A model generated the notes under the pieces. That model worked only from the letters and a program-made list of their open reading frames with translations, was not told the origin of the DNA and made no database searches. Shown here piece after piece: positions 48,166 through 59,344 of a DNA stretch of 64,000 nucleotides (position 1 is the stretch's first letter; every line of letters begins with the position of its first letter). This stretch comes from Paramacrobiotus metropolitanus (Eukaryota > Tardigrada > Eutardigrada > Parachela > Macrobiotidae), in NCBI RefSeq assembly GCF_019649055.1, contig NW_026570224.1, positions 744,001-808,000 of the forward strand. The letters are read 5' to 3'. The translations under genes were made by a program, and so were the position numbers.

Positions 48166-49886
48166 TCACCAGATAGTATAATTTTCTTGCTCATACGTTT
48201 TCCCGCGCTCGTTGTGCACCGCTTCTTGCAGCTGGTCACCAGACCCGCTGACCGATTCCGTCCCATAAAGATCCTGTTCATCCAAGGCCGGCTTTTTTCC
48301 TTGTCCGCTTCCCTCCATGCGCATCAGTTCTTTCAGATTAAGATAGTTAGCATTCTTGAAGAATTTTCTCTCTAACGTCCGCCGTACGTAGGTTTCATTC
48401 CGCAGCATAAAACCGATCTTCTGCAACTGCTGGAAGCGCTGGTCGTATATTTTGTCAATACTCCGCAGTTCCAGCTGGATCAGCCGCAGTTGTTGATTGT
48501 GTTGGAAAAGCTGCTGTTGGCTATGGGCGATTTGCTGCCGCAGCTGGTCCTCCTCAGCCAGCTCAGCCGGATCAGGTGGAGCCGGGTTCAGTAGCTGCTC
48601 AAGCAGCTGATCGTATTCATCACGTGTGATTTGTAGCGATCGACGCTCTTCCTGGAGTCTTGTATGCATTTCATCGAGAGTTTTCCGGTGTTCTCTCTTT
48701 GAAGCTAAATATTTTAATATTTGACTAGCATTTAGAGCAAATCGAAATAAGTGATTTTAATTATTTTTATTTATAATTATATAGTTATTAATTACCCGCT
48801 AATTCCGCCGTCAACTGATCCAAAAACAACTTCTTATCTACCAGAATTTTCTTATTTGCTTCGTTTAGTATCTCCAAAGCGGCACATTGCTCTCTCAGAG
48901 CATGGACCTCTACCAGATTAGCAACAATTTCATCTTCCGTTTTCTGTACCACGTTCTGGGATGGTAGAACGCTGTTTACTTCCGGAAACTCCATTTGTGC
49001 ATCGATTATGTTTGTGCGAGACTTCGCTTCTTCGGCTTGACCTTTAGGATTATTCAATTCGGCTAAGTGGTTCTTAAGAGCGATGGTCTACACTGCAAAA
49101 AATATGGTTAAGAATAAATACAAACATAAATGCCAAAAAATAGACCGTAATGGGCTAAGCAACGCAACAAACCTGTTTATTAATACGTTCAATTGTTTCC
49201 CGATGCAGTGCCATTTGTTTTCTGTGCTTCCTCACAATCGCCTGGGCATCGTCGTCTGCTAAGCAGGCGGTTTTTTGAAAATTATTAATCTGCATCTCGT
49301 CGTATTTTTTCCACCAACGCAACAAACTGGCGACTGCATCTTCATACTGTTCATCGAAAAACTTCTCCATTAGGTCCAGTTTCTTCAGGGACTTTTTTTG
49401 GGCATTTCGCACTCCTTCAGCCACTTGGCCATGGAGTTTTGTGAAAACTTCCCCGATTTGCCGATCAATTTCCACGGGTATCATATCGAACATGTGATTG
49501 TATTCCGTATCGGTAGCCTGGAGTTGATCACACACACGATGAATAAAATCATCCACATCATTCAAATCCAAAAGGTCACCAGGAGCCACTTGCACACCGT
49601 GATCGGTTAGAAGGCGATGTTTACGCAGTCCATCGGCGACGGAATGGTGCAGTGTCTCGGTGTCCTTACCCCGCGAGCGAAAGTTGTTAACCGCTTGCTG
49701 GATTTGTAACTCCGCTGATAAAACCGTTTGTAAGTTGTCCTCAGGAGAGCAATGTCCGCTAATCGATGTGTACAAAGATGGAACCACGGCGTACGAGAAG
49801 TCCAGCTGCTTGTCTTTTGTGGTTGATACAACATCGGTTTCGATTGCAAATGTAGGAGTCACTAATACCATACCTGGACCTGCCAT
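48166..49886 (-). CDS. coiled-coil protein of unknown family
   Basis: Three exons (49173-49886, 48796-49087, 48166-48704) join in phase for 514 residues. The N-terminal ~60 residues look non-helical (FAIETDVVSTTKDKQLDFSY). Then come long charged helices: HRVCDQLQATDTEYNHMFDM, KKLDLMEKFFDEQYEDAVAS with a WRWW-like LLRWWKKYDEM, ALHRETIERINKQ, VHALREQCAALEILNEANKK and LQEERRSLQITRDEYDQLLE. A Gln/Leu-rich segment (RQQIAHSQQQLFQHNQQLRL) and a basic FFKNANYLNLKELM stretch precede the acidic tail. The overall picture is a cytoskeletal, centrosomal or ciliary rod protein, but I cannot name a family. The ATG at 49886 (MAGPGMVLVTP) opens the exon and has in-frame sequence throughout. Confidence 0.8.
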
Positions 49887-50358
49887 TTATTTGACTTCAA
49901 AAGTTTCTTTTTCATAATAAAAAAAAGAGATGCAGCCGTTTTTGGATGATATTTATATATGCAATGAGACCAATATGTCCAAGAAAGTTTTTTCAAAACT
50001 CTAAGGTATAGGAATTTCGTTCGTCATGTGTGTAAAAAATTCATTGTTATGAGGCAAAGCGTCAAAAGTTACTATGGAATCGTAAGAGCTTGATTGATTT
50101 GCTACAACTGCACAAAACGATACTGTACACGCTGGAGGATATAGCTTTACTGAGTTACATTCATAAAAATAGCTAACAAAACTTTGCCGATCACATGAAT
50201 TGAGTAGTGAGTGGAAACAAGTACAAAATTACATCATTCTGTTAAATAAATTTTTTATCCACAAAAATTTTATAAACTGATCGAAAAGCATGCGCGGAAT
50301 CGGTTGCAGATTTAGCTGATCCAGGCGACTGAAGCCCTCATCTACAGAGTAGACTGTC
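49887..50358. other. spacer between two minus-strand genes
   Basis: 472 bp, no coding features. It holds the 3' UTR of the Tyr/Gly-rich gene and the promoter of the coiled-coil gene. Confidence 0.5.
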
Positions 50359-51428
50359 TTAGTAGCCGTACTGCAGGCTGTAGTAGTTGCTGGACGGCTT
50401 GCCATGTCCGAGATAAGCTCCGTACTCCAATGAAGGATAACTTCCGTAGCTTTTGGGGGGCAGACTGTAAGCAGCCGATGATCGGTACTGAGGCTTGTAG
50501 CTCGAGCCTTTATAGCCGGCATTGTAACCACCGCCATAGTTGTTGTTGTTGTAGTCTTGTTGGTAGTTATAGTAATTCAGAGGGAAGCCAGCCAGCGAAT
50601 TGTCATAGACCACATTTTGGCCGTAATAACGTCGCTCATCTAAAAGTAATTTACACAGAAATTACAACTTACACCGTACTGCTGTAGGTTTTGTCCAAAA
50701 TGCAACCGTTTCTTTTCTTAATAAAGAGTCTAAATACAAAATAAAAAATAAAAATGCATGGGACTTAAGATATGTAAGGTTGAGTTTAGATAACCGATAA
50801 TAGTATTGCAGTAAAACTCACATCCAAAAGGGAATCCAGCCAATCCAAAGTGAGGAGTATCTCCCCTACAAAATTTGGGACGGATAAAGCGGTACCTTGA
50901 TGTGACTAAAGATTAAAAATTTACCTGTCGAAGTAGCGGGGATCAATGTGGCCGTAGCTGTTACCGCCATATCCACCTGATCGGTATCGCCCATACAGGC
51001 TGGATTCCGCTGGAGCCGGCTCCGAAAGTCCTTCTTTTTGAGCTTGTTGTTGTTGCGCGAATACGGCGCCAAACAAAACAATGCACCAAACGATCTATAA
51101 AAGTTATGGTTAACCATTATGCAAATACAGCCATATTAAGAAAGTAAGTTATTTATGAAAATGCTAACTGCAAACAACTTTGTAAACAAATTTAGAGTTT
51201 GTATAATACTTGTGCACTTCTGAACAAAAGCTATTTTTTTAAGAAAAAGTAGCAATACCCTGCCGCTTAATAAAAACTCAGCAACACGCGTACGTAAGCA
51301 AGCCTTGCTCGAAAAGTAATGTAATCTTTCTTTAATTAACTATGACCTGGAATGAGAGTCAGTAATAATATATTATCAAAATGATGGCAGTATGGAATAG
51401 ATATACCGTGACTTACTGAGCGAATCAT
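50359..51428 (-). CDS. small secreted Tyr/Gly/Ser-rich protein
   Basis: Four exons (51417-51428, 50925-51094, 50822-50865, 50359-50639) join in phase for 168 residues. A 12-nt first coding exon (MIRS) joins IVWCIVLFGAVFAQ to form a signal peptide, with cleavage likely near FAQ. The mature protein begins with a Gln-rich stretch (QQQQAQKEGLSEPAPAES). It continues YGRYRSGGYGGNSYGHIDP, FGLAGFPFG, YNYQQDYNNNNYGGGYNAG, and ends YYSLQYGY. There are no cysteines after the signal peptide. This resembles Tyr/Gly-rich cuticle or silk-like proteins in composition; no homologue is recognised. A TATA box lies about 85 bp before the start, and this ATG is the first after it. Confidence 0.8.
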
Positions 51429-51513
51429 GGTGGATGCGAAAAATCCTTATTTGTTGAACTGTATGTATGCAAAATGGACGATGTCGCTATGAATATTGGT
51501 CAATCACGGTTGC

Positions 51514-51521
51514 TTTATATA
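51514..51521 (-). promoter_or_regulatory. TATA box of the Tyr/Gly-rich secreted gene
   Basis: TATATAAA on the minus strand, about 85 bp upstream of the ATG at 51428. The first ATG downstream of the expected start site is the one used in the model, which supports the 12-nt first coding exon. Confidence 0.55.
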
Positions 51522-54490
51522 CTCCTTGTACCTGTTATGTTTTAAACATACATATAACCGGCTGTTGTTAGTTTGGCTAAGATGTCTCATTTCTTTGATT
51601 TTTTGATGAGTCTTGTCGACAAGAGGACGGTGAGATGTGTACAAGAGAGAGTAACGTGCATTAACATTTAACCCATAAGTATGATTAGGTGGAGCCATAT
51701 GCGGGATGTTGCAGGTAATTTTTGAAGTAGCAATAAGTAAAGAGATATGTGTCCGTCAAGTCAACAGTTTTCTAACGTTTATTTAGAAGGATTCTCAAAT
51801 GCTTTACTGTTGAGATGATCCTTTTTGACCACCGGATCAGTCAGCTTATACACGTATACTTGATCTACAAGTTGGGAAGATGTTATGTCTTGACATAATC
51901 CACTACAATATTATACGTGTCGCCGGCAATAATAAACATACTACATCCTCTAAACTTTTTCTGACAGGCAATACCAGTATTTAAATGATTGATTTAACGC
52001 GTACTGCAAATATTTTTTACAATGCATTTATAATGATTGAATTTAATAAAACTGAAAATTTAGCTGCTGTAGTTTTCCGTGGCTTTTCCAGGATAGTTTC
52101 TGGTACTGTAGTTAAGTACTGTAAATCATTAATTTTTGTTAAGCAGCGTCGTTTGGGATTAAAAAGGGTTGCCAGTTTTGGGCAAGCAGGAATATGTATG
52201 ACTAAAAGAAATTTTCCTAAATTACCTCCATAAGCATGAGAGTTTCACAATTACAAATCTCCTAATTTGAAAGTACGTTCTAAACACAAACAGGCTTGGG
52301 TACGTGCTCAGCTCACGTGTATTTTAATTTATTCTGTGTAATCACTTAAAGACCTATAATCGCTTCTTAACAATCTTAACGGTTTCAAGAACAGACATCG
52401 AACGTGTAGCCAAATATAATTGAACGTTTACATCTCTGTAATCATTGCGGGTCACTGCAAAGAATCCGCGTTGTGCAATTTGCTCACATTTATATCGTTT
52501 GCATGTTTTTATGCAGAGAAAATAAAACAGAACAGTTTATCGGTTGTTTTAGGTGGCCGATAAGACGATATCGATTATGCACAGATTACAGGACTGAGTA
52601 CTTACAATCGATCTGGATAGAAAGCATCTTACAATGCTGTAGAGCAACATCGGTAATAATTCACAAGAGAATAGACAGATATACTACAATTGGTAACAAT
52701 ACTCATTGTAGTAGCTATTGTATACTCACTGCCATCCAAAGATGCTGTGGGTTTACAAGCACCGGTATGTATCTTTTCAGTTTATTGTAAAACACTGCTT
52801 CTTCTGCTACTTTTTAACAGATGGAACTTTACAGTAGCTATCATTTACAATCCTTTTGCAGTATGTGTGCAAATGTTTGTGTCAACCGGTAATTGTGGCG
52901 CGAGGACTGCGGATATAATTAATTTCCGTTTTCTGGGCGACCAGATTAGAGATGTACTGATAATCTTAATAAAATTACTCATGTGATAATCTTAAAAAAT
53001 TGATCACGGCGGGGTTGATGGAAACATTTCTTTCAATGGTACATTCCGGTAGCAATTATAGAGCGGTTTGCACAAATTCAGCCATTCGTACGTCAGAAAC
53101 GTATAGGTATCTGCATATTGTGATCGAATTTAAGTGCACGTAAGAAGTCTAAAATCGGCGTCACGTGTAATTAAATTGATCCTCGAAGCTAACAAAGTTA
53201 GCAGTGGACACAACGGTGCACTGTGAGTAGAGTCACACGTGCAGGTCACAATCGTTTTTCCTCGCACGATCGAAGTGGCAGCAGCAGGTTTTAATGAAAG
53301 GGGTCTAAGTTTGTATTAATGATCGGACATCGAAAAGTCCATTGTACTTAAATAATTAGCGGGCTCATTTAGTAGTCTTGTCTAAATCAACAGTCTTAAC
53401 CAGTTCGTTCAAGGTCGTTATCGGTGTGCTGCCAGGCAATCAGTAAAAAAATTAGGATCGCTCTTTACTCCTCCTTAACCAAGAGAATTACATCATAAAG
53501 GCGCATTAACCGCACTTCAATGGGGTTCACACGACGCTTTGTGCTGCCCACTTGCACGATAAGCGCTATCTACACTTCCGCCAACTGCTTAGGACTACTA
53601 CACTACTTCATGCCCTTTAATGCCTCTAGCAACCCCAGTATAGTTTTTTTTGTTCCCACATGGAATTGCTGTAATTCGGTAATGAAAGCTGGTATTTTCC
53701 TTCGCAGATTGATATCGATCCTGTGCGCACGTGGTCAAAACGAAATGTTTTCGTTAGCTTCTAGCTGGAGATAAATTAATCCCGTGTTTAGTTGAAAAAT
53801 TAATGAAATAATGTATACATAACCAGCTTAAAAAATACGGCACAAAATCATCGCATTTTATATGGTCTTTAAACTGACAAACAATGGATTGCAGTCGAGT
53901 TCATCTACGTATAACACGAGTACAAAAGCGCAACCGTCCTTGTGCTTCTTCCGCGAGCTTTTAGGCTTTTCTGCATTTGTTGCAGACTTAAACAATCCAT
54001 GACCACTCTATAATTATGGTTTTTTAGACATTATAATTATGCTCTATCCCGTCTTTATCTTAACAACAAGCTCTATACAATCCATAATCACTTAATCATT
54101 ATGGTTTTTAAAACATTCTTTAACGATATCAGTGACATTTAAACCCGCCATTTAAAGTGTGTTTTCCGGCAATTTTCATTTATGTAACTTCATCTTTGTT
54201 TCAATTCGGACTATCATTCAGCGCTGACCAAAATTCATAACCGTAAATTTACATCTAAAATGCAGCAGACAGGCTGTAAAGTAACTCATCCAGTGGTATA
54301 AAAAATATTTAAGGATATAACGCAGTATAAAAATTTGGCTTAGTGAAAGATTGGTGATACATAGTACAAAGATAAAGATATCCAAAAGAAGCAACTAAAA
54401 AACGAGTTAATTGATCACAAGGTTTGGGGGTTTGAGGAAGCAGCACAGAAAGCTGCTTCAGTGCAAAGACTGCTAACTGCATTGTCCAGC
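51522..54490. other. 3-kb spacer, one weak peptide-gene candidate
   Basis: Mostly AT-rich DNA without recognisable genes. It contains a possible small secreted-peptide gene on the plus strand (listed separately, about 52682-52892) and an imperfect direct repeat at about 53993-54033 and 54078-54114 (CAATCCAT...ATTATGGTTTTT). Confidence 0.45.
52682..52892 (+). CDS. possible small secreted peptide (partial, low confidence)
   Basis: Two stretches with good splice sites flank a 56-bp intron (52765-52820; CCG|GTATGT and TTTTTAACAG). The first reads ILQLVTILIVVAIVYSLPSK then DAVGLQAP, a typical signal-peptide core and cleavage zone. The second reads MELYSSYHLQSFCSMCANVC then VNR-stop, with three cysteines. 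No initiating ATG was found in frame, so a further 5' exon would be needed. It may equally be chance. Confidence 0.25.
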
Positions 54491-56290
54491 CTAATAAGCC
54501 GAGTAGGATTGGTAGCTGGATGGCTTATAATCATCATAACCATACGACGGCTTGGAGTATCCATACGATGGCTCTTGATAGCCATAAGATTTCTGTTCAT
54601 AACCATATGACTTCTGTTCGTAGCTGGGAGCGGAGTAGGATTTCTGTTCGTAACCGTAGCTGGGATAGGACTTTTGTTCATAACCATAGCTGGGATAGGA
54701 CTTCTGCTCGTAACCATAGTTCGGATAAGAGTATGATTTCTGCTCATACCCATAGCTGGGAGCCTGGTAGGATTTCTGTTCGTAACCGTAGCTAGGATAA
54801 GATGGCTTGTAGTCATAGCTGGAATATCCGTAGTTGTTGTCGTAAGACTTTCCGTCTGCAACACAGACATCGGTGACCTTTGCCACAGATATGACCCGCA
54901 GCGGATTCGGAAGTAATGCAAAGGTGGCAATACAAGTAGCAGGCTGAGAATAATAATTGTCTTACAGCTATCGTATGATGGTTTGTAGGAATCGTAAGAT
55001 GGCTTGTAGTCATAAGCCGGAGCCTTGTAATCGTAGGAAGGAGCCTTGTATTCGTAAGAAGGCGCTTTGTAGTCATAGGAAGGCTTCTGGTATCCATCTG
55101 TAAAAGAATGTTTATACGACTATATACAGAAGACCGTAAACAAGTTTTATACTAAATTTTAATTCAAATCAGTATGCTAGTTACTTACAGCTAGGATAAG
55201 ACGGCTTGTAGTTATCATACGATTGATAACCGTAGCTTTCGTAGGACGGCTTTTGATAACCATCTTTAAAATAAAAGGCAGATAGAATAGTGTTTTATGT
55301 GCGCACAATGTCGTGATCAGGTCACAGGTGTTCTTATCGGCAAACTTTGAAAATTGTCCAATATTAATTCTAATTCTGCAGTAATGTACTTACAGTTAGG
55401 TTGTTGGTATCCATAGCTGGGCTTGTTGTCATAAGAATCGTACGATCGGCCATCTGCAAAATATGCTGCTTATACATGCAGATCTGATGGCGGTTCATGG
55501 TGCAGTGTACAATGAATTCTTACATGGAGCAGGGGCATAACCATATTCTTGTTTGTATCCATAGTCCTGCTTGTAGCCATAGGCGGGAGCTTCGTAGCCA
55601 CCATATCCGTAGTTATCATAGCCATACTGAGAATCGTACGATGATCCAGGGTAGTGTGAAGGATAACCTCCATATCTACAACGAACAAGCAACAACCTTC
55701 ATTGTTTGCTCAATTGACCATCAAGCCATACGCGCGACGACGAAGCGGTCATCGCTTTCTAATAGGCTATTAAGTGACCTTTACTGATCAAACACACTAT
55801 CCAGTCAGCAGCTAAATAATCCAATAGATTCAAGCACCACATGGTTTAAGAGTTGTTTACCCGTAATAAGGTTTCTTTGGCTTTGGCTTATCATAGCTCT
55901 TTTGGTAACCGGAAGCTGCCGGCTGCATGTCTTCGGCCGGCATCCCGACCTCCTTTGAACCGGCTACCGTGGCATTCTTTGGTTGTTCCGGTTTCTGACA
56001 AGCGGCTAGTCCAAAAAGAAGCACAGCCAGGCATAATCCAACCTGGAATAATATCTAACTTAATACAAAGTAAAATTTATTCCTTTTTGGTTACGTATAA
56101 ATTCCTCTTCCACTGAAATAGCGATCGCGGCTCATAGATTGACTGTCGTATAGCTAAATTTATACAATCCCAATTCTATGGAAAAACAACGAGTCGCAAA
56201 TAATCCAGATTAGAGGAAGGTCACGGGATACTACATGGGGCAAGCTAAAAGGACAGGCTACGTGCACATCAACGCTACCTGTTGATGCAT
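54491..56290 (-). CDS. secreted Tyr-rich protein of duplicated phase-1 exons (YGYEQKSY repeats)
   Basis: Seven exons join in phase: 56279-56290 (MHQQ), 55861-56042, 55524-55675, 55394-55453, 55189-55263, 54966-55097 and 54491-54855, about 325 residues. Exon 2 continues VGLCLAVLLFGLAACQKPEQ, a signal peptide, then a short linker. The rest is Tyr-rich: YGGYPSHYPGSSYDSQYGY, YGYKQDYGYKQEYGYAPAP, DGYQKPSYDYKAPSYEYKAP, and a terminal block of YGYEQKSY units (about eight). From exon 4 on, each exon starts with AT-GG(A/C/T) after a phase-1 intron and each but the last ends in T, so they are interchangeable modules. No cysteines occur in the repeats. A tyrosine-crosslinked extracellular structural or adhesive role is inferred. 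The MHQQ exon is supported by being the first ATG after the TATA box. Confidence 0.82.
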
Positions 56291-56433
56291 GGTTGGCGGA
56301 AGTGGTCGACGTTAATCAGAAAAACGTATAGATCCCAACGCGATCAGCAGTGAAACGTGAGACTGTAGCGTGTGCACACACTGCGTTTGTCGACTGGACA
56401 CAACTGGATGATGTCGACGAATGATTAGTAAGG

Positions 56434-56441
56434 ATTTTATA
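56434..56441 (-). promoter_or_regulatory. TATA box of the YGYEQKSY-repeat gene
   Basis: TATAAAAT on the minus strand, about 145 bp before the proposed ATG at 56290. No ATG occurs on that strand between the expected start site and 56290. Confidence 0.5.
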
Positions 56442-57767
56442 CTCTCTGCTTGCCTGGCAGTTAGAAGTGCAAAGAAAAAGAAATTAAAGATTTCTTACCT
56501 CTGTTTTGAATGAGTAAACAAGCGGACGACTCACATCAATGACTCTGAGCCTACTTTAGGTACATGCAGACACTCGAGAGTGTACTCCGTCCGGCCGTGC
56601 GCTGCGCCTCATCATACAGCGGGCATAATTTCCGTTATGCCAACTACCGCCACTGTGACGGCTACGCGCGCCAGGTCCGCCCGCGCCTGGTTAGGGAACT
56701 GCTCTGCATAATATAACCAGCTTTATGATTACACTCTTCATCTATAATCGCATGCAGAAAACGACTAAATCAAACGAAAATCAAAGAGTTCAAGTAGACA
56801 AACGTGGGTTAATTATAGTTTGAGGCTCATCCTTACATCATTTTCTCTTGTCAGTTTAAACTAGACAGGGCAATTAAGAGACCAACGGTCAGGCTGGTCG
56901 CGTTTGAACTCCGCGCGCGTCGTCTGCCTATTAGTTATTTTAGTACGTAACACTATTTTCAATGATATAATTTTTTCTTTTTCAAATTCAAAGGCAAATA
57001 TTGAGCGCCGCTCTATTCGTGTACATAAACAATTTGGTCTTGTCTCCCGACATCCGTACGCTGGTGGGATGTCCGTCGTGATACAATATCATCCGGATAT
57101 CGTCATAGCGGTAGAGTTCTATTCAGAATTGATCGCCCATTTCGATACTGTTATGTCAGCTTAAGCGCGGTGATGGACGTAATGGTGGTGCGCGTATGTG
57201 AAACGCTACCGCGCATTACGGTATTTTCGCTGGATTTCGTAATATGGAAAAAACTGCCCTCGTCTTACGATCCAGATTAATCATTAACATCAGCGCTGTC
57301 CGATCATTCCATCTTTTTCTTAATTAGATCCGTTCATTAATTATAGGCTTATGCCATGGGTGGATTTTTTCTTACCTTCGTGTAGTGGACCTTGCTGATG
57401 TCAGTTCCGCATCAGCGAGCTGTCCAACTGCAGAACAATCTGAGTGTTTTCGATGGCTCGGGTGGGGCGGTACAGCTGACGTGCTTGATATGAATAAAAT
57501 ATTGTATACTGTTATTTAAAATTATAGTGTTATGATACTGTAACTGTGATGTTTTAAACTTTAAACTAACTGCTTCATCTGAAATATAGCTCATCCTAAC
57601 TTGTCAGTGCGGCGAAACAGATTTTTATGAATATCAGAAAGCGGCTTTTTTGCGAGAAAGCATACCCTGGAGAAATCTCTCTATAGGTCATCCGTATATA
57701 GATCTACATATACCGTGCCTAGCCTGATTGGGAGCTCATCGCACTACAGAGTACAGAGCGCAAAATG

Positions 57768-57816
57768 TTGAATTAGGCATCTAAAACACGGATTGGGTTT
57801 TAGATGCCTAATTCAA
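57768..57816. repeat. perfect 20-bp inverted repeat with 9-nt loop
   Basis: TTGAATTAGGCATCTAAAAC at 57768-57787 is the exact reverse complement of 57797-57816, with a 9-nt loop ACGGATTGG. The stem stops sharply at both ends. It could be a MITE remnant or a transcribed small-hairpin RNA; nothing in the flanks decides. Confidence 0.8.
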
Positions 57817-58999
57817 TACGAGTATAAATAATTATTATTATAGAATTCCTGTATAATTATCAATATACTTATATGTACAGACAGTAAAAATAGTCATAAA
57901 ATATTGCAGCGTTTCTACTTGCGAATGGAGAATATTATTTTGTTCTTATATAGATAGTTCGCATTCACTCCGAAAATAATGCAGAAATTCTATTCGGAAA
58001 AGTTTCTCTTTTGACAAATAATTTGTTCACGTAAATCTAATGGTAAGAGTAATTTCTGATGCATGTATGCACAGTACTTCTGTACAATATGTATACAAGT
58101 ATACTGTTGGTATTGTAACTTGGACTTTTGTAGCATACTTCCTATATTTTATCTACATGACTACATACAAATTAAAAAAAATAATGCAATCGGCAAAAAC
58201 GCAATATCCGGCGTTTGCGTAGCTCTGGATGTCGTGTGTCGGCAAAGGCCACACGGGACTAAATTTCAAAAATCTCTTAAATGGAAAATAATATTGAATC
58301 AGTTTTAATGCGCATCACAACTGCTGACAACCAACAGCAACAGACAAAAAGATCTTGTTTGGTTTTGACGGTACTATGGAATGGATACTCGTTCGATAAT
58401 AGAGAACACAGTACTCTATTTATCGTTAATGGATTTTTTTGCGCTAATCTGTGTGCTGTTCCACCCCCCTGGAGGGCTTATTCCGAAATTATTATTTCGC
58501 ACCACCATGCGAGCGCAGTTGCGTGGTGAAGTTTGTTTGGGTCATTCCATTTTCCACGCAGTGTTGTGGGAAACACAGTCTACAGTTGACTCTACACAAT
58601 TTATTAATCCACAACTACAGTCTTCGAATATTACTTGCAAATGGCAAATGATAAGGAATTGATTGTTGTAGATTACAGACTGTAGACTGTTTAGTTAAGT
58701 CCGAAATTTGTTTGTGCAAGTTACGGCGGGAGCGGGGAAATAGCAAATTGTTGGCTGTTTTGAGCTTGCTACAGCAGACGTGCTATTTCACGGTCGATCG
58801 GTCTCTGTTGACTCGTTGAGCATACTAAAACGAAATCTAGCACAGCTACAAGCCTGCACTACGTGACTACAGTACGTCACATCTTTATTCGTTATCCACG
58901 TTTAGATCTGTCAGGACCGATTGCTGTTGCTCTGCTCGTGCAATCTGATCCCAGACTCCGAGTATTACTCTCAGTTGGGTGTAAAAGTCTGTGTTTGGA

Positions 59000-59344
59000 A
59001 TGGCAGAAACCAAATCCCCCGTGGCAGGAACTGGCGCTACTGCTCCTGGCGTCTCTCCTCATTTTGGCACAAAACAAGACAATCCGGAAGGATTGGCCTT
59101 AGCCAAAGGTGAAGGTGGCTCAAATCCCGATCCCAATCCCACGGATGCTGATTTCCAGGAAACATTTGGGAAGAAGACTGGTGCAGACAATGCGCAGGCG
59201 TCCGGACGCGGAACGCCTGGCGTCGGGGACATTCCCGAACCGGAGGCAGCAGGTGATGCGGAAAAGCCAGCCCAGATAAGCTCTGGCAATAAGGAGGTAC
59301 CGTCTAAGGAGGCGAAACAGCTGAAAGCCGAGATGGAAGTGTAA
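59000..59344 (+). CDS. small disordered acidic protein, single exon
   Basis: 114 residues from the ATG at 59000 (MAETKSPVAGTGATAPGVSP). The protein is rich in Gly, Ala, Pro, Glu, Asp and Lys, with no cysteine, Trp or hydrophobic core, so it should be intrinsically disordered. The middle reads DADFQETFGKKTGADNAQAS and the tail KEAKQLKAEMEV could form a short helix. The coding stretch is much GC-richer than its flanks and has balanced codon use, which argues for a real gene. It lacks a signal peptide and introns. Small hydrophilic proteins of this kind are common among stress-tolerance proteins of desiccation-tolerant animals, but no named family (CAHS, SAHS, MAHS, LEA) matches. Confidence 0.65.
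   Translation: MAETKSPVAGTGATAPGVSPHFGTKQDNPEGLALAKGEGGSNPDPNPTDADFQETFGKKTGADNAQASGRGTPGVGDIPEPEAAGDAEKPAQISSGNKEVPSKEAKQLKAEMEV

Larger units (their letters stand above)
56291..58999. other. 2.7-kb spacer with a strong hairpin
   Basis: No gene recognised. The first part is the promoter of the YGYEQKSY-repeat gene and is locally GC-richer near 56590-56700. A perfect hairpin lies at 57768-57816 (listed separately). Confidence 0.45.
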
